From a bacterium (GTDB taxonomy: Bacteria > Campylobacterota > Campylobacteria > Campylobacterales > Sulfurovaceae): a DNA stretch of 42,569 nucleotides. Positions 27,541-34,604 of the stretch are shown here, one piece after another. The stretch lies in assembly GCA_018822805.1 (NCBI GenBank), contig JAHJJU010000025.1, forward strand, positions 1-42,569. The letters run 5' to 3'. Position 1 is the stretch's first letter. Every line of letters starts with the position of its first letter. The position numbers and the translations under genes are program-made. The notes under the pieces were generated by a model that saw only the letters and a program-made list of their open reading frames with translations, was not told where the DNA came from and searched no databases.

Positions 27541-27550
27541 GTGTTATTCT
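27541..27550 (+). promoter_or_regulatory. Shared upstream motif, copy 4
   Basis: GTGTTATTCT lies 81 bp upstream of the start of the DGR target gene. It shares TGTTATTCT with the copies at 18471 and 19522. If it is a promoter, the target gene has a leader of about 75 bases. Confidence 0.35.
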
Positions 27551-27631
27551 TAACCATTAAAACTAATTTTATAAAATGTTTAAAATTAATAAAATTGGTT
27601 TACATACATTCTGACATAAAAAGGGAAAATT

Positions 27632-30600
27632 ATGTATCGTCAACGCTTTAAATTATTGTTGTTGGTAGTGTTGTTTATTGGAACAACACTATTTGGAAAT
27701 GCTACGGAACTGAAACGAACAGGTTGGAATCTTATTGCTGTTTGTCAAGATATATCTAGGGCAGATATAAATATGACAGGTATAGATGAAATTCAAAGCC
27801 AAGATGGACAAACCATTTATACAGGAGCCTTTGCAGCGTATTCTAATTTAGAAACATTAGAAGCAGGATATGCTTATTGGGTTAAGGGAACGGCAGGAGA
27901 CAGTTTTGAGAGTGGTCATGCAAAAAATAGATTGACCGTTTCTTTGCGTAGAACGGGTTGGAATCTTTTGGGTTCTTGTGAAAACATTTCTAGAACTGAC
28001 ATTAACATGACAAACTTCAGTGAAATGCAAAACCAAGATGGACAAACTCAATATACTGGAGCCTTTGAAGCTTATTCAAACTTAGATGGATTAGAGTTGG
28101 GTGTGGGCTATTGGGTAAAAGGAGAGATGGGAACAGCGTTTGTTTCTAAACGGGGATTAACGCTTCCCATCGGTTTTGATTATCAGACGATTAACAATAG
28201 TGGTGATACTGTTGAGACAATGCATAATGGCTATAATGTTAGGCTTTATGCTGATTATAATGAAACAGCCAATGATCAATCTAATCATGTAGGTATTGTG
28301 GTGAGGGTTAATGGTAGCAATAGCCCTTTAATGATGGTTCAAGGAACGTATCAAACTCATGCTTTGGTAGTAGGTATTTATGATGTAAATGGTAGTTTAG
28401 TTGGGGTTTCTGATGCAATAATTATTAATGGGAATACTTTCATTGATGTGACAACAATTGCAGATAATTTATCTCCAACACCTCCAACCCTAACAACCAC
28501 TCCACCAACTACCACCACAGACAGCAACACAACCGTCGAAGTCAACGGAGAAGTAGGCAGTGCTGTTTATGTCAATGGAGTAGAGGTGGCAACAGTAGGT
28601 GCTGATGGTCGAGTGTTGGTAACATTAAACCTAAACACAGGAGACAATAACTTTAGCATTACGCTTAGAGATGCACAAGGTAATGAGAGTTCGGCGTTGA
28701 GTTTTGTGGTGCTTAGAAATGCAACAAATCAAGCACCTGCATTTGATGTTAATTCTATGAGTTCTATGTTTGAAACACATACTATTTCGACCGATGTAAG
28801 TGATGCTCGGGCAGTCTATTCTATAGATATGGACAGTGATGGAGATATAGATGTATTGGCTATAGCTTATAATAGAGTCTTATGGTATGAAAATAATGGA
28901 ACATCAAGTTTTGAAGAGCATATGATTAGTGAAACTATTACAGGGGCTAATTCTATTCAAGCCAAAGACATAGATTCTGATGGCGATATAGATGTATCTA
29001 TTACAGCAGAGGATTCAGTTTTATGGTATGAGAATAATGGAAGTCAGAGTTTTATTGAACGTAATATATCGGTGAATGCATATGGTGCCAATTCTATACA
29101 AGTTGAAGACATAGATGCTGATGGAGATATAGATATTGTCGCTACAGCAGATAATAGAGTGATATGGTATGAAAATAGTGGAACTCAAAACTTTGTTGAA
29201 CATAATTTATCGGTCAATGCATATGGTGCTAATTCGGTTAAAGCAATTGATATAGACAGTGATGGAGATAAAGATATTGTAGCATTGACGTATAATGATG
29301 ATAAGATTTTATGGTATGAAAATAATGGAACAACATCTTTCTTAGAGCATAGTATATCAACCAGTTTAAATGGATTAACAGCACTAGATGTAGGGGATAT
29401 TAATAGAGATGGATATATTGACCTTGTAGTAGGATCAGATGGTAGTCCTGATGCTGTTATTTTGTTTATAAATGATGGAAATCAAAGTTTTAGTGCTATA
29501 ACAGTTGCAAACATAGAAGCAGAGTCTGTAAAATTAGCTGATGTTAATGGTGATGGTTTTATGGATATTGTTACAGCAGAAGATGATAATGATAGAGTTT
29601 TTTGGTATGAAAATAATGGAACAGAAGTATTTACTGAACATCTTATTGCTGAAAATGTTTATGGAGCTATTTCCGTAAGTGTAAATGATATAAATAGAGA
29701 TGGAAGAGTTGATATTCTTTCAGCTTCTGCAAATGATAATACCATTGCATGGTATGGAGTGACAAAAGGTTTCAATACTCCAGAAAACAATAGCAGTATA
29801 GGAAGCATAACAGCCACAGACCCAGATGGTGATAGTTTAACCTACAGTTTATCAGGAGAAGATGCAGCACTCTTTAGTATTAATAGTACAACAGGAGCAT
29901 TAAGTTTTATAGGCGTACCAAACTTTGAAAACCCTACAGATAGTAATGGTGATAATGCTTATAGTATTACCATATCAGTAACAGATGGAACACAAACGGT
30001 GAGTCAAGGGATTGTGGTTAATATTGAAGACAGACCAGATGTTAGACCTACATTGAGTCATTCAACCTTTTCAGTTGTAGAAAACACATTAGAAAATTAT
30101 CGTCTAGGTCAAGTATATACAAATAGTAACGGTGACAGTGATATAACGTCCTTTAGACTTGAAGGAGATGCAAACTTTGATATAGATAACAGTGGTTATA
30201 TCTATGTGGCAAGTGGAGCAGAGATAGATTATGAGACCACAACATCGTATGCATTAAGAGCGTATGCGTCTAATGACGCAGGAGAGAGTGATGGAGTAGA
30301 TATCAATATTTCTGTATTGGACATAAATAAACCCATACTGCTCACAACTCCTATTTACAGTAATGAGAGTAACATTACCTTTGGGGTTCAAGGTGATGAT
30401 GGAGATTTATTGGTGATTAATGGGGTGGAAAGTAGTACAGTATTGGGTAGCAGTGCTGTAGAAGTGACACTCGAACGAGATGGAAGCAGTGTTTATCTGT
30501 TGCAATTAAAACATGCAGACGGAACGCTAAGTGAGTCGGTAAGCTTTGAGATTTTTGATACCTTGGATATTGTCTTGAATGACCAAAATATTACAGAGTT

Positions 30601-31723
30601 CATTGCTTCAACACAAAGAAGTGGTAAGTATGCAAGATATTATACTTTCCAAACAAATGATGAACGAAATATTACAGTCAATATGACAGCATCTTTTGAT
30701 ACCTATCTTTATTTGTTGGATGAAAATGGAAGTAGGTTGTATAGCGATGATGATGGAGGAGATGGATACAACTCTAAATTAGAAGAGCTTCTTTTACCAG
30801 CAGGTAATTATACCATTGAAGCAACAACTTTTAGTAATGCTACAGTAGGAACTTTTGATTTAAACATTACAGACAATAGAGTAGACAACAATGACACCAC
30901 CCTACCATCAGTCCCAACCCTAACAACCACTCCACCAACTACCACCACAGACAGCAACACAACCGTCGAAGTCAATGGTGAAATAGGCAGTGCTGTTTAT
31001 GTCAATGGAGTAGAGGTGGCAACAGTGGGGGCTGATGGTCGAGTGTTGGTAACATTAAACCTAAACACAGGAGACAATAACTTTAGCATTACGCTTAGAG
31101 ATGCACAAGGTAATGAGAGTTTGGCGTTGAGTTTTTCTATAAATCGAGAAGAGACAGTTGTGGCTACCTCTTCTGTGAAAAAAACAGGACAAACCATAAG
31201 TTATGATGAAAGTGGAAACGAAGTAGCTGACGGCACACAAAGAGATGATGGTCACTACCAAAAAGGAACCACCTCAAGCTACACACGAGATGACGACAAT
31301 GAGGTGGTAACCGATAACCTAACAGGACTCATGTGGCAAGATGATGCTGCCGTGGCATCGGTACAAAAACAGTGGTTAACGGATGCCAACTATGATACAT
31401 GTCGCAACAATACAAGTGACCCAGCCTGTTTTGACACCACAGGCGATACAGCAACCACCTATTGTGATGAGCTGGTCATGGGTGGGTTTGAAGATTGGAG
31501 GTTGCCAACACGTAAAGAGTTACAAGGTTTAGCTGACTATGGACGATATTCCCCTGCCATCAATAGTACTTTTGTAAATACTATGTCTGACTATTACTGG
31601 TCGTCGACTACCTATGCTAACCGTAGTAACCTTGCGTGGAGCGTCTATTTCTATAGTGGTAATCAGAACTACGACGGTAAGGGCAATGGCTATTATGTTC
31701 GGTGTGTTAGAGCAGGACAGTAG
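27632..31723 (+). CDS. DGR target protein 1: exported multidomain protein with variable C-terminal DUF1566/Lcl domain
   Basis: 1363 residues with a signal peptide (about 1-24, ending FGNA). Order: two GWNL modules (25-170); an INNxG module (178-278); a TTPPTTTTDSNTT linker plus sheet domain (285-358); seven VCBS/FG-GAP repeats (about 370-710, DxDxDGDxD calcium motifs and WYENNGT), likely a seven-bladed propeller; two cadherin-like domains (715-885); a LLTTPIYS segment with a PPC domain (about 900-1080); a second copy of the linker domain (1095-1168); a C-terminal DUF1566/Lcl domain (1190-1363) with LTGLMWQDD, EDWRLPTRKEL and YYWSSTTYAN. The last 46 codons are VR1, a mutated copy of the template repeat at 32215. 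The variable residues lie in the region that in known DGR targets forms an exposed binding face. Probable surface or secreted receptor or adhesin. Confidence 0.92.
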   Translation: MYRQRFKLLLLVVLFIGTTLFGNATELKRTGWNLIAVCQDISRADINMTGIDEIQSQDGQTIYTGAFAAYSNLETLEAGYAYWVKGTAGDSFESGHAKNRLTVSLRRTGWNLLGSCENISRTDINMTNFSEMQNQDGQTQYTGAFEAYSNLDGLELGVGYWVKGEMGTAFVSKRGLTLPIGFDYQTINNSGDTVETMHNGYNVRLYADYNETANDQSNHVGIVVRVNGSNSPLMMVQGTYQTHALVVGIYDVNGSLVGVSDAIIINGNTFIDVTTIADNLSPTPPTLTTTPPTTTTDSNTTVEVNGEVGSAVYVNGVEVATVGADGRVLVTLNLNTGDNNFSITLRDAQGNESSALSFVVLRNATNQAPAFDVNSMSSMFETHTISTDVSDARAVYSIDMDSDGDIDVLAIAYNRVLWYENNGTSSFEEHMISETITGANSIQAKDIDSDGDIDVSITAEDSVLWYENNGSQSFIERNISVNAYGANSIQVEDIDADGDIDIVATADNRVIWYENSGTQNFVEHNLSVNAYGANSVKAIDIDSDGDKDIVALTYNDDKILWYENNGTTSFLEHSISTSLNGLTALDVGDINRDGYIDLVVGSDGSPDAVILFINDGNQSFSAITVANIEAESVKLADVNGDGFMDIVTAEDDNDRVFWYENNGTEVFTEHLIAENVYGAISVSVNDINRDGRVDILSASANDNTIAWYGVTKGFNTPENNSSIGSITATDPDGDSLTYSLSGEDAALFSINSTTGALSFIGVPNFENPTDSNGDNAYSITISVTDGTQTVSQGIVVNIEDRPDVRPTLSHSTFSVVENTLENYRLGQVYTNSNGDSDITSFRLEGDANFDIDNSGYIYVASGAEIDYETTTSYALRAYASNDAGESDGVDINISVLDINKPILLTTPIYSNESNITFGVQGDDGDLLVINGVESSTVLGSSAVEVTLERDGSSVYLLQLKHADGTLSESVSFEIFDTLDIVLNDQNITEFIASTQRSGKYARYYTFQTNDERNITVNMTASFDTYLYLLDENGSRLYSDDDGGDGYNSKLEELLLPAGNYTIEATTFSNATVGTFDLNITDNRVDNNDTTLPSVPTLTTTPPTTTTDSNTTVEVNGEIGSAVYVNGVEVATVGADGRVLVTLNLNTGDNNFSITLRDAQGNESLALSFSINREETVVATSSVKKTGQTISYDESGNEVADGTQRDDGHYQKGTTSSYTRDDDNEVVTDNLTGLMWQDDAAVASVQKQWLTDANYDTCRNNTSDPACFDTTGDTATTYCDELVMGGFEDWRLPTRKELQGLADYGRYSPAINSTFVNTMSDYYWSSTTYANRSNLAWSVYFYSGNQNYDGKGNGYYVRCVRAGQ
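28484..28705 (+). repeat. 222-bp direct repeat, copy A
   Basis: Matches 30914-31135 (offset 2430 bp) with six mismatches in 222 bp by my count. It encodes the TTPPTTTTDSNTTVEVNGE linker plus a beta-rich domain. It is richer in C than the flanking sequence. Confidence 0.95.
30914..31135 (+). repeat. 222-bp direct repeat, copy B
   Basis: Second copy of the repeat at 28484-28705. It lies directly before the DUF1566/Lcl domain that carries VR1, so the repeat brackets the propeller, cadherin and PPC part of the gene. Confidence 0.95.
31585..31723 (+). repeat. DGR variable repeat VR1
   Basis: An ungapped alignment to TR (VR1 position + 630 = TR position) over 139 bp gives 20 mismatches. Eighteen are at TR adenines (to G, T or C). 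The two others are 31606 T-to-G (silent, Ser) and 31718 G-to-C near the 3' end. The last bases before the stop, GTGTTAGAGCAGGACAG, form the likely IMH site. Sequence upstream of 31585 does not match TR, so this is the 5' edge of homing. Confidence 0.95.
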
Positions 31724-31748
31724 CAGTTTTGATTTTTGAAAGAGAACA

Positions 31749-32099
31749 ATGAATCAGAATTTACCAATATTTAAATCGGCATTAGACCTTTGTGTCTATA
31801 TTGATACCATTGTTAAGAACCAAGAGAAGTATCATAAATATGGTATCGGTTCTGAATTAAGAGCATCTACAAGAGAGATGTTCTATTTTGTCTCTAAGGC
31901 AAATAGTAATAAAGAGAATAGAGTGCTGTTGTTGCAAAAACTTATAGAAAAATGTGAAGAGACCAAAGCTATTTTATACCTTGCCAAAGAGATAAAGGCG
32001 TTTAAAAGCTTTAAGCAGTTTGAACATGGTTCAATGTTGACCGTAAATGTTTGTAGACAAGCACAAGCATGGCTAAATTCTGCCCGAGTATCTAAATGA
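31749..32099 (+). CDS. avd: DGR accessory variability determinant (Avd-like four-helix protein)
   Basis: 116 residues, predicted almost wholly helical and Lys/Glu-rich. Four helices are visible: FKSALDLCVYIDTIVKNQEKY; GIGSELRASTREMFYFVSKA; RVLLLQKLIEKCEETKAILY followed by LAKEIKAF; and the C-terminal MLTVNVCRQAQAWLNSA. The order and the Y(H/K)KYGIGSELR turn fit the four-helix-bundle/S23-like family to which DGR Avd proteins belong. Avd forms a pentameric barrel that binds the RT and the TR RNA (known from the Bordetella phage system). It lies 25 bp after the VR1 stop and upstream of TR, the usual DGR order. By similarity alone the family call would be moderate; context makes it strong. Confidence 0.88.
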   Translation: MNQNLPIFKSALDLCVYIDTIVKNQEKYHKYGIGSELRASTREMFYFVSKANSNKENRVLLLQKLIEKCEETKAILYLAKEIKAFKSFKQFEHGSMLTVNVCRQAQAWLNSARVSK

Positions 32100-32214
32100 A
32101 TGGTTCTTTAGATAGTGTGCAACTTTACTGTGTGGTGTTCTTGCCAAAGTGCATAGAAGTCTATATTTGTGGCATTTCTGCAAACAATAGCATAAATAGA
32201 ACACTTATTTTTGC

Positions 32215-32353
32215 GTCTAACAATTACTGGTCGTCTACTACCTATGCTAACAATAGTAACAATGCGTGGAACGTCAATTTCAATAGTGGTAATCAGAACA
32301 ACAACAATAAGAACAATAACAATTATGTTCGGTGTGTTAGAGCAGGAGAGTAG
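32215..32353 (+). ncRNA. DGR template repeat (TR)
   Basis: A 139-bp template that matches VR1 (31585) and VR2 (33811). It has about 52 adenines, 22 of them in the AAC/AAT-rich segment 32291-32327, so the encoded pattern is Asn-rich at the variable positions, as in other DGR templates. Its 3' end has GGAGAG where both VRs have GGACAG, which marks the IMH*/IMH difference. The transcribed region probably extends through 32100-32463, the 364-bp gap between avd and the RT. I see no other gene there. An open frame from 32096 to 32353 runs through TR but has no RBS or upstream homology. Confidence 0.95.
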
Positions 32354-32371
32354 GGTGCAATTCATTGCACC
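32354..32371 (+). other. Hairpin directly after TR
   Basis: A perfect 7-bp stem, GGTGCAA and TTGCACC, with loop TTCA, begins at the base after the TR stop triplet. A slightly imperfect version (TGCAA/TTGCA, same loop) lies at 33970-33983, about 20 bp after VR2. DGR targets often have a short hairpin downstream of the IMH site that aids homing. None is seen after VR1. Confidence 0.6.
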
Positions 32372-32463
32372 ACAAAAACAAGATTTTTGAATGGAAACGG
32401 AATTTGGGTTTGAACATTTAAATACGGTGCAATTCAATACACCAAAAAAAGAAAGAAGAAAAA

Positions 32464-33564
32464 ATGTTTTCATTTCAAAATATATACAAAGCCTATATGG
32501 CATGTAGAAAAACAAAACGAAATACCTTCAATCAACTACTATTTGAGCGTGATTTGATAACAAATCTTTGGAATTTACAGTATGAACTTTCAACCTACAA
32601 TTACAAGATAGGACGTTCACTCTGTTTTTTGACCTCTTCACCCAAACTTAGAGAGGTTTTTGCTGCAGATTTTAGAGACCGAGTGGTGCATCATATTTTG
32701 GTCAATGAGCTAGAGCCTCTCTTTGAGAGAAAGTTCATACATGATGTCTATAATAATCGTCAAAAAAGAGGTACACATCAAGCTGTAAAACAAGCCAAAA
32801 GGTACATGAACCAAACACTTAAAGGATATTACTTACAACTTGACATAAAAGGTTTTTTCTATAATCTGAACAAGATGATACTTTTTGATAAAATTAAAAA
32901 AGAGGTCATAGGTTCAGACTTAGATGTCTCATCGGTACTTTATTTGACTAACAAAATACTCTTTCATGACCCAACTAGAGATTATCATTTTAAAGGAGAT
33001 AGGTCAAAACTGACACTTTTACCTGAACATAAAACACTTTTTAAGATACCAAAAAGTAGAGGACTTCCCATAGGAAACTTGACAAGTCAATTCTTTGCCA
33101 ATGTTTACATGAATGACTTTGACAATTTTGTAAAACGAAAATTAAAGGTAAAAAGATACATTCGTTATGTTGATGATTTTGTACTTTTTGATGAGCGTAA
33201 AGAGAGATTGGCGATGCTAAAAGTAGAGATAGAAAACTACTTAAGTACAGAGCTTCATTTGACGCTTCGAGAAGACAGTAAACTTAAACGACATAGTGAA
33301 GGCTTGGACTTTTTGGGTTATATCATTCGCCCTAACTACACACTAGTACGTCAAAGAGTGGTCAATAATTTTAAGAAGAAAAAGGCTACTTATTTAAGAA
33401 ACTATGAAAGCCAAAAGGGAAAAATGAGTCGTGAAGAGATAAAAAATTTTTTGTCTGTTCAAGCTTCATTTGTGTCGCATAATAAACACGCAAACAGCTT
33501 TAATTTAATGAACAAGGTAGGAAAATTAGATGAGAACAATCCTTTTGATTATGATAGGACTTAG
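32464..33564 (+). CDS. DGR reverse transcriptase
   Basis: 366 residues. It copies TR RNA into adenine-mutagenised cDNA that replaces the VRs. Motifs: LDIKGFF (Asp127, first catalytic Asp), GLPIGNLTSQFFAN at 200-213 (the IGNLTSQ form is the DGR signature, in place of the GxPQGG seen in group II introns), YVDDF at 235-239 (catalytic Asp237 and Asp238), and LDFLGYII at 281-288. It lacks maturase and endonuclease domains, so it is not an intron protein. An A/G-rich leader precedes the ATG. The C-terminal 35 bp of the gene overlap the start of the second target gene, so the RT and target 2 are translated from one message. Confidence 0.95.
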   Translation: MFSFQNIYKAYMACRKTKRNTFNQLLFERDLITNLWNLQYELSTYNYKIGRSLCFLTSSPKLREVFAADFRDRVVHHILVNELEPLFERKFIHDVYNNRQKRGTHQAVKQAKRYMNQTLKGYYLQLDIKGFFYNLNKMILFDKIKKEVIGSDLDVSSVLYLTNKILFHDPTRDYHFKGDRSKLTLLPEHKTLFKIPKSRGLPIGNLTSQFFANVYMNDFDNFVKRKLKVKRYIRYVDDFVLFDERKERLAMLKVEIENYLSTELHLTLREDSKLKRHSEGLDFLGYIIRPNYTLVRQRVVNNFKKKKATYLRNYESQKGKMSREEIKNFLSVQASFVSHNKHANSFNLMNKVGKLDENNPFDYDRT

Positions 33565-33949
33565 TAGCCTTTTAACAGCAGATTTTACAAGAGATGCCAA
33601 TGGCATAGTAACAGACAGTACAACAGGTTTAGCGTGGCAAGACGATAGTATAGGCAGTCAAATGAATTGGCAATCTGCCATAGATAATTGTGAAGCTTTA
33701 ACTCTAGGAGGTCATGAAGACTGGCGACTACCTAACCTAAATGAACTGACTTCATTGGTCGATGACAGAGAGTATAATCCAAGCATAGATGATGTTTTTC
33801 AGAACACTGCGTCTAACTATTACTGGTCGTCTACTACCTATGCTAACTATAGTTACTATGCGTGGTGCGTCTATTTCTCTAGTGGTCTTCAGGGCAACAG
33901 CTATAAGAGCCATAACAATTATGTTCGGTGTGTTAGAGCAGGACAGTAG
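33530..33949 (+). CDS. DGR target protein 2: small exported DUF1566/Lcl-domain protein
   Basis: 139 residues: a short signal peptide (MRTILLIMIGLSSLLTA) followed by a complete single DUF1566/Lcl domain. Its family marks are VTDSTTGLAWQDD, GGHEDWRLPNLNELTSLVD and NYYWSSTTYAN, the same as in the last 170 residues of target 1. The final 46 codons are VR2. The start lies inside the RT gene (35-bp overlap), with GGTAGGA as a plausible RBS. The product is essentially a free, soluble or periplasmic version of the diversified domain without the family's other modules. Its TGxxWQDD and WRLP cores are intact. Confidence 0.92.
   Translation: MRTILLIMIGLSSLLTADFTRDANGIVTDSTTGLAWQDDSIGSQMNWQSAIDNCEALTLGGHEDWRLPNLNELTSLVDDREYNPSIDDVFQNTASNYYWSSTTYANYSYYAWCVYFSSGLQGNSYKSHNNYVRCVRAGQ
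33811..33949 (+). repeat. DGR variable repeat VR2
   Basis: An ungapped alignment to TR (VR2 position minus 1596 = TR position) gives 18 mismatches over 139 bp. Seventeen are at TR adenines, and the last is 33944 G-to-C, the same change as in VR1. Eight adenine positions are altered in both VR1 and VR2, not always to the same base. Homology extends three bases further 5' than in VR1. Confidence 0.95.
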
Positions 33950-33966
33950 ATTTTTGATTTTTGGTA

Positions 33967-34026
33967 GGATGCAATTCATTGCACCACAAAAACAAGGTTT
34001 TTGAATGGGAATGGAATTTTGGGTTT
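33967..34026 (+). repeat. Copy of the TR downstream flank behind VR2
   Basis: About 60 bp starting at the hairpin (GCAATTCATTGCACCAC) match 32355-32412 with few mismatches and one indel, after which the two diverge with a further partial match near CACGGTGCA (34046) and TACGGTGCA (32424). The shared region goes beyond the stop codon and IMH site, so TR and VR2 descend from a duplication larger than the template itself. Confidence 0.85.
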
Positions 34027-34119
34027 GGATGTTTGAAGATTTAAACACGGTGCATTAAAATGACACCCTACGGATGCGATGTTGTTTTTGAATTTATTGT
34101 ATTCAAATGAAGGAATAAA

Positions 34120-34575
34120 ATGAAAACATACCTTATATTTTTTATACTATACATCCCCATAGCAGTATGGGGAACAAAAATAGAATACACAAACTTAACT
34201 TACCAAATAATCCCTACCCAAAAAGCTTCTAAAAAAAAGTCTTACTATACACTCACTTCAAAATATCATTTAAAAAACTTTTCAAAAAAAGATACACCAT
34301 CACTTCTCTTAAATCGTAAGCAGTATATGTTAAAGAATAACTATTATGCAGAAGGAAGGTTTAAAACGTCGATGACCAATTTAATATATAAAAAAGCATA
34401 TGTCTTAGGAGGAAAAGTTTATCTGCTTGACGTGATGGGTCAAATTAACAAGAGTCAAGTTAAAGCCAAAGAGGTGGTTTATGATGGGTATAAATCGTAT
34501 TTGCTTAAAAAGTGTGAAATTCAGACAAAATCTAAAATATATCGTCGTAATAAAATGACTTTAAAAGAAAAGTAA
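34120..34575 (+). CDS. Small basic exported protein, unknown function
   Basis: 151 residues. A hydrophobic N-terminus (MKTYLIFFILYIPIAVWG) suggests a signal peptide. The mature part is strongly basic and beta-rich, with strands around YYTLTSKYHLKN, AYVLGGKVYLLDVMG and SYLLKKCEIQTKSKIY. I do not recognise a family; a vague likeness in pattern to periplasmic LPS-transport (LptA/LptC-like) strands is too weak to use. AAGGAATAAA precedes the ATG. It lies downstream of the VR2 flank and converges on the Uma2-like gene. Its codon use and orientation do not tie it to the DGR. Confidence 0.6.
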   Translation: MKTYLIFFILYIPIAVWGTKIEYTNLTYQIIPTQKASKKKSYYTLTSKYHLKNFSKKDTPSLLLNRKQYMLKNNYYAEGRFKTSMTNLIYKKAYVLGGKVYLLDVMGQINKSQVKAKEVVYDGYKSYLLKKCEIQTKSKIYRRNKMTLKEK

Positions 34576-34604
34576 TACGAAAGATAAAATTTGGTTTTTT
34601 GGTA

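Noticed and set aside
32096-32353. Open frame of 85 codons running through the TR as a protein-coding gene
   Set aside because: It has no RBS, no signal peptide, and its first 40 residues resemble nothing. Its end is simply the TR, and low-complexity Asn codons are what a DGR template needs. It is better read as a non-coding template with a relic frame.
32464-33564. Group II intron or retron reverse transcriptase
   Set aside because: There is no maturase or HNH domain and no intron structure nearby. The IGNLTSQ motif, the avd-like gene and the TR/VR pairs define a DGR.
34120-34575. LptA/LptC-like LPS transport protein
   Set aside because: Only a loose likeness in length and strand pattern. 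No conserved motif was found, and there are no neighbouring lpt genes.
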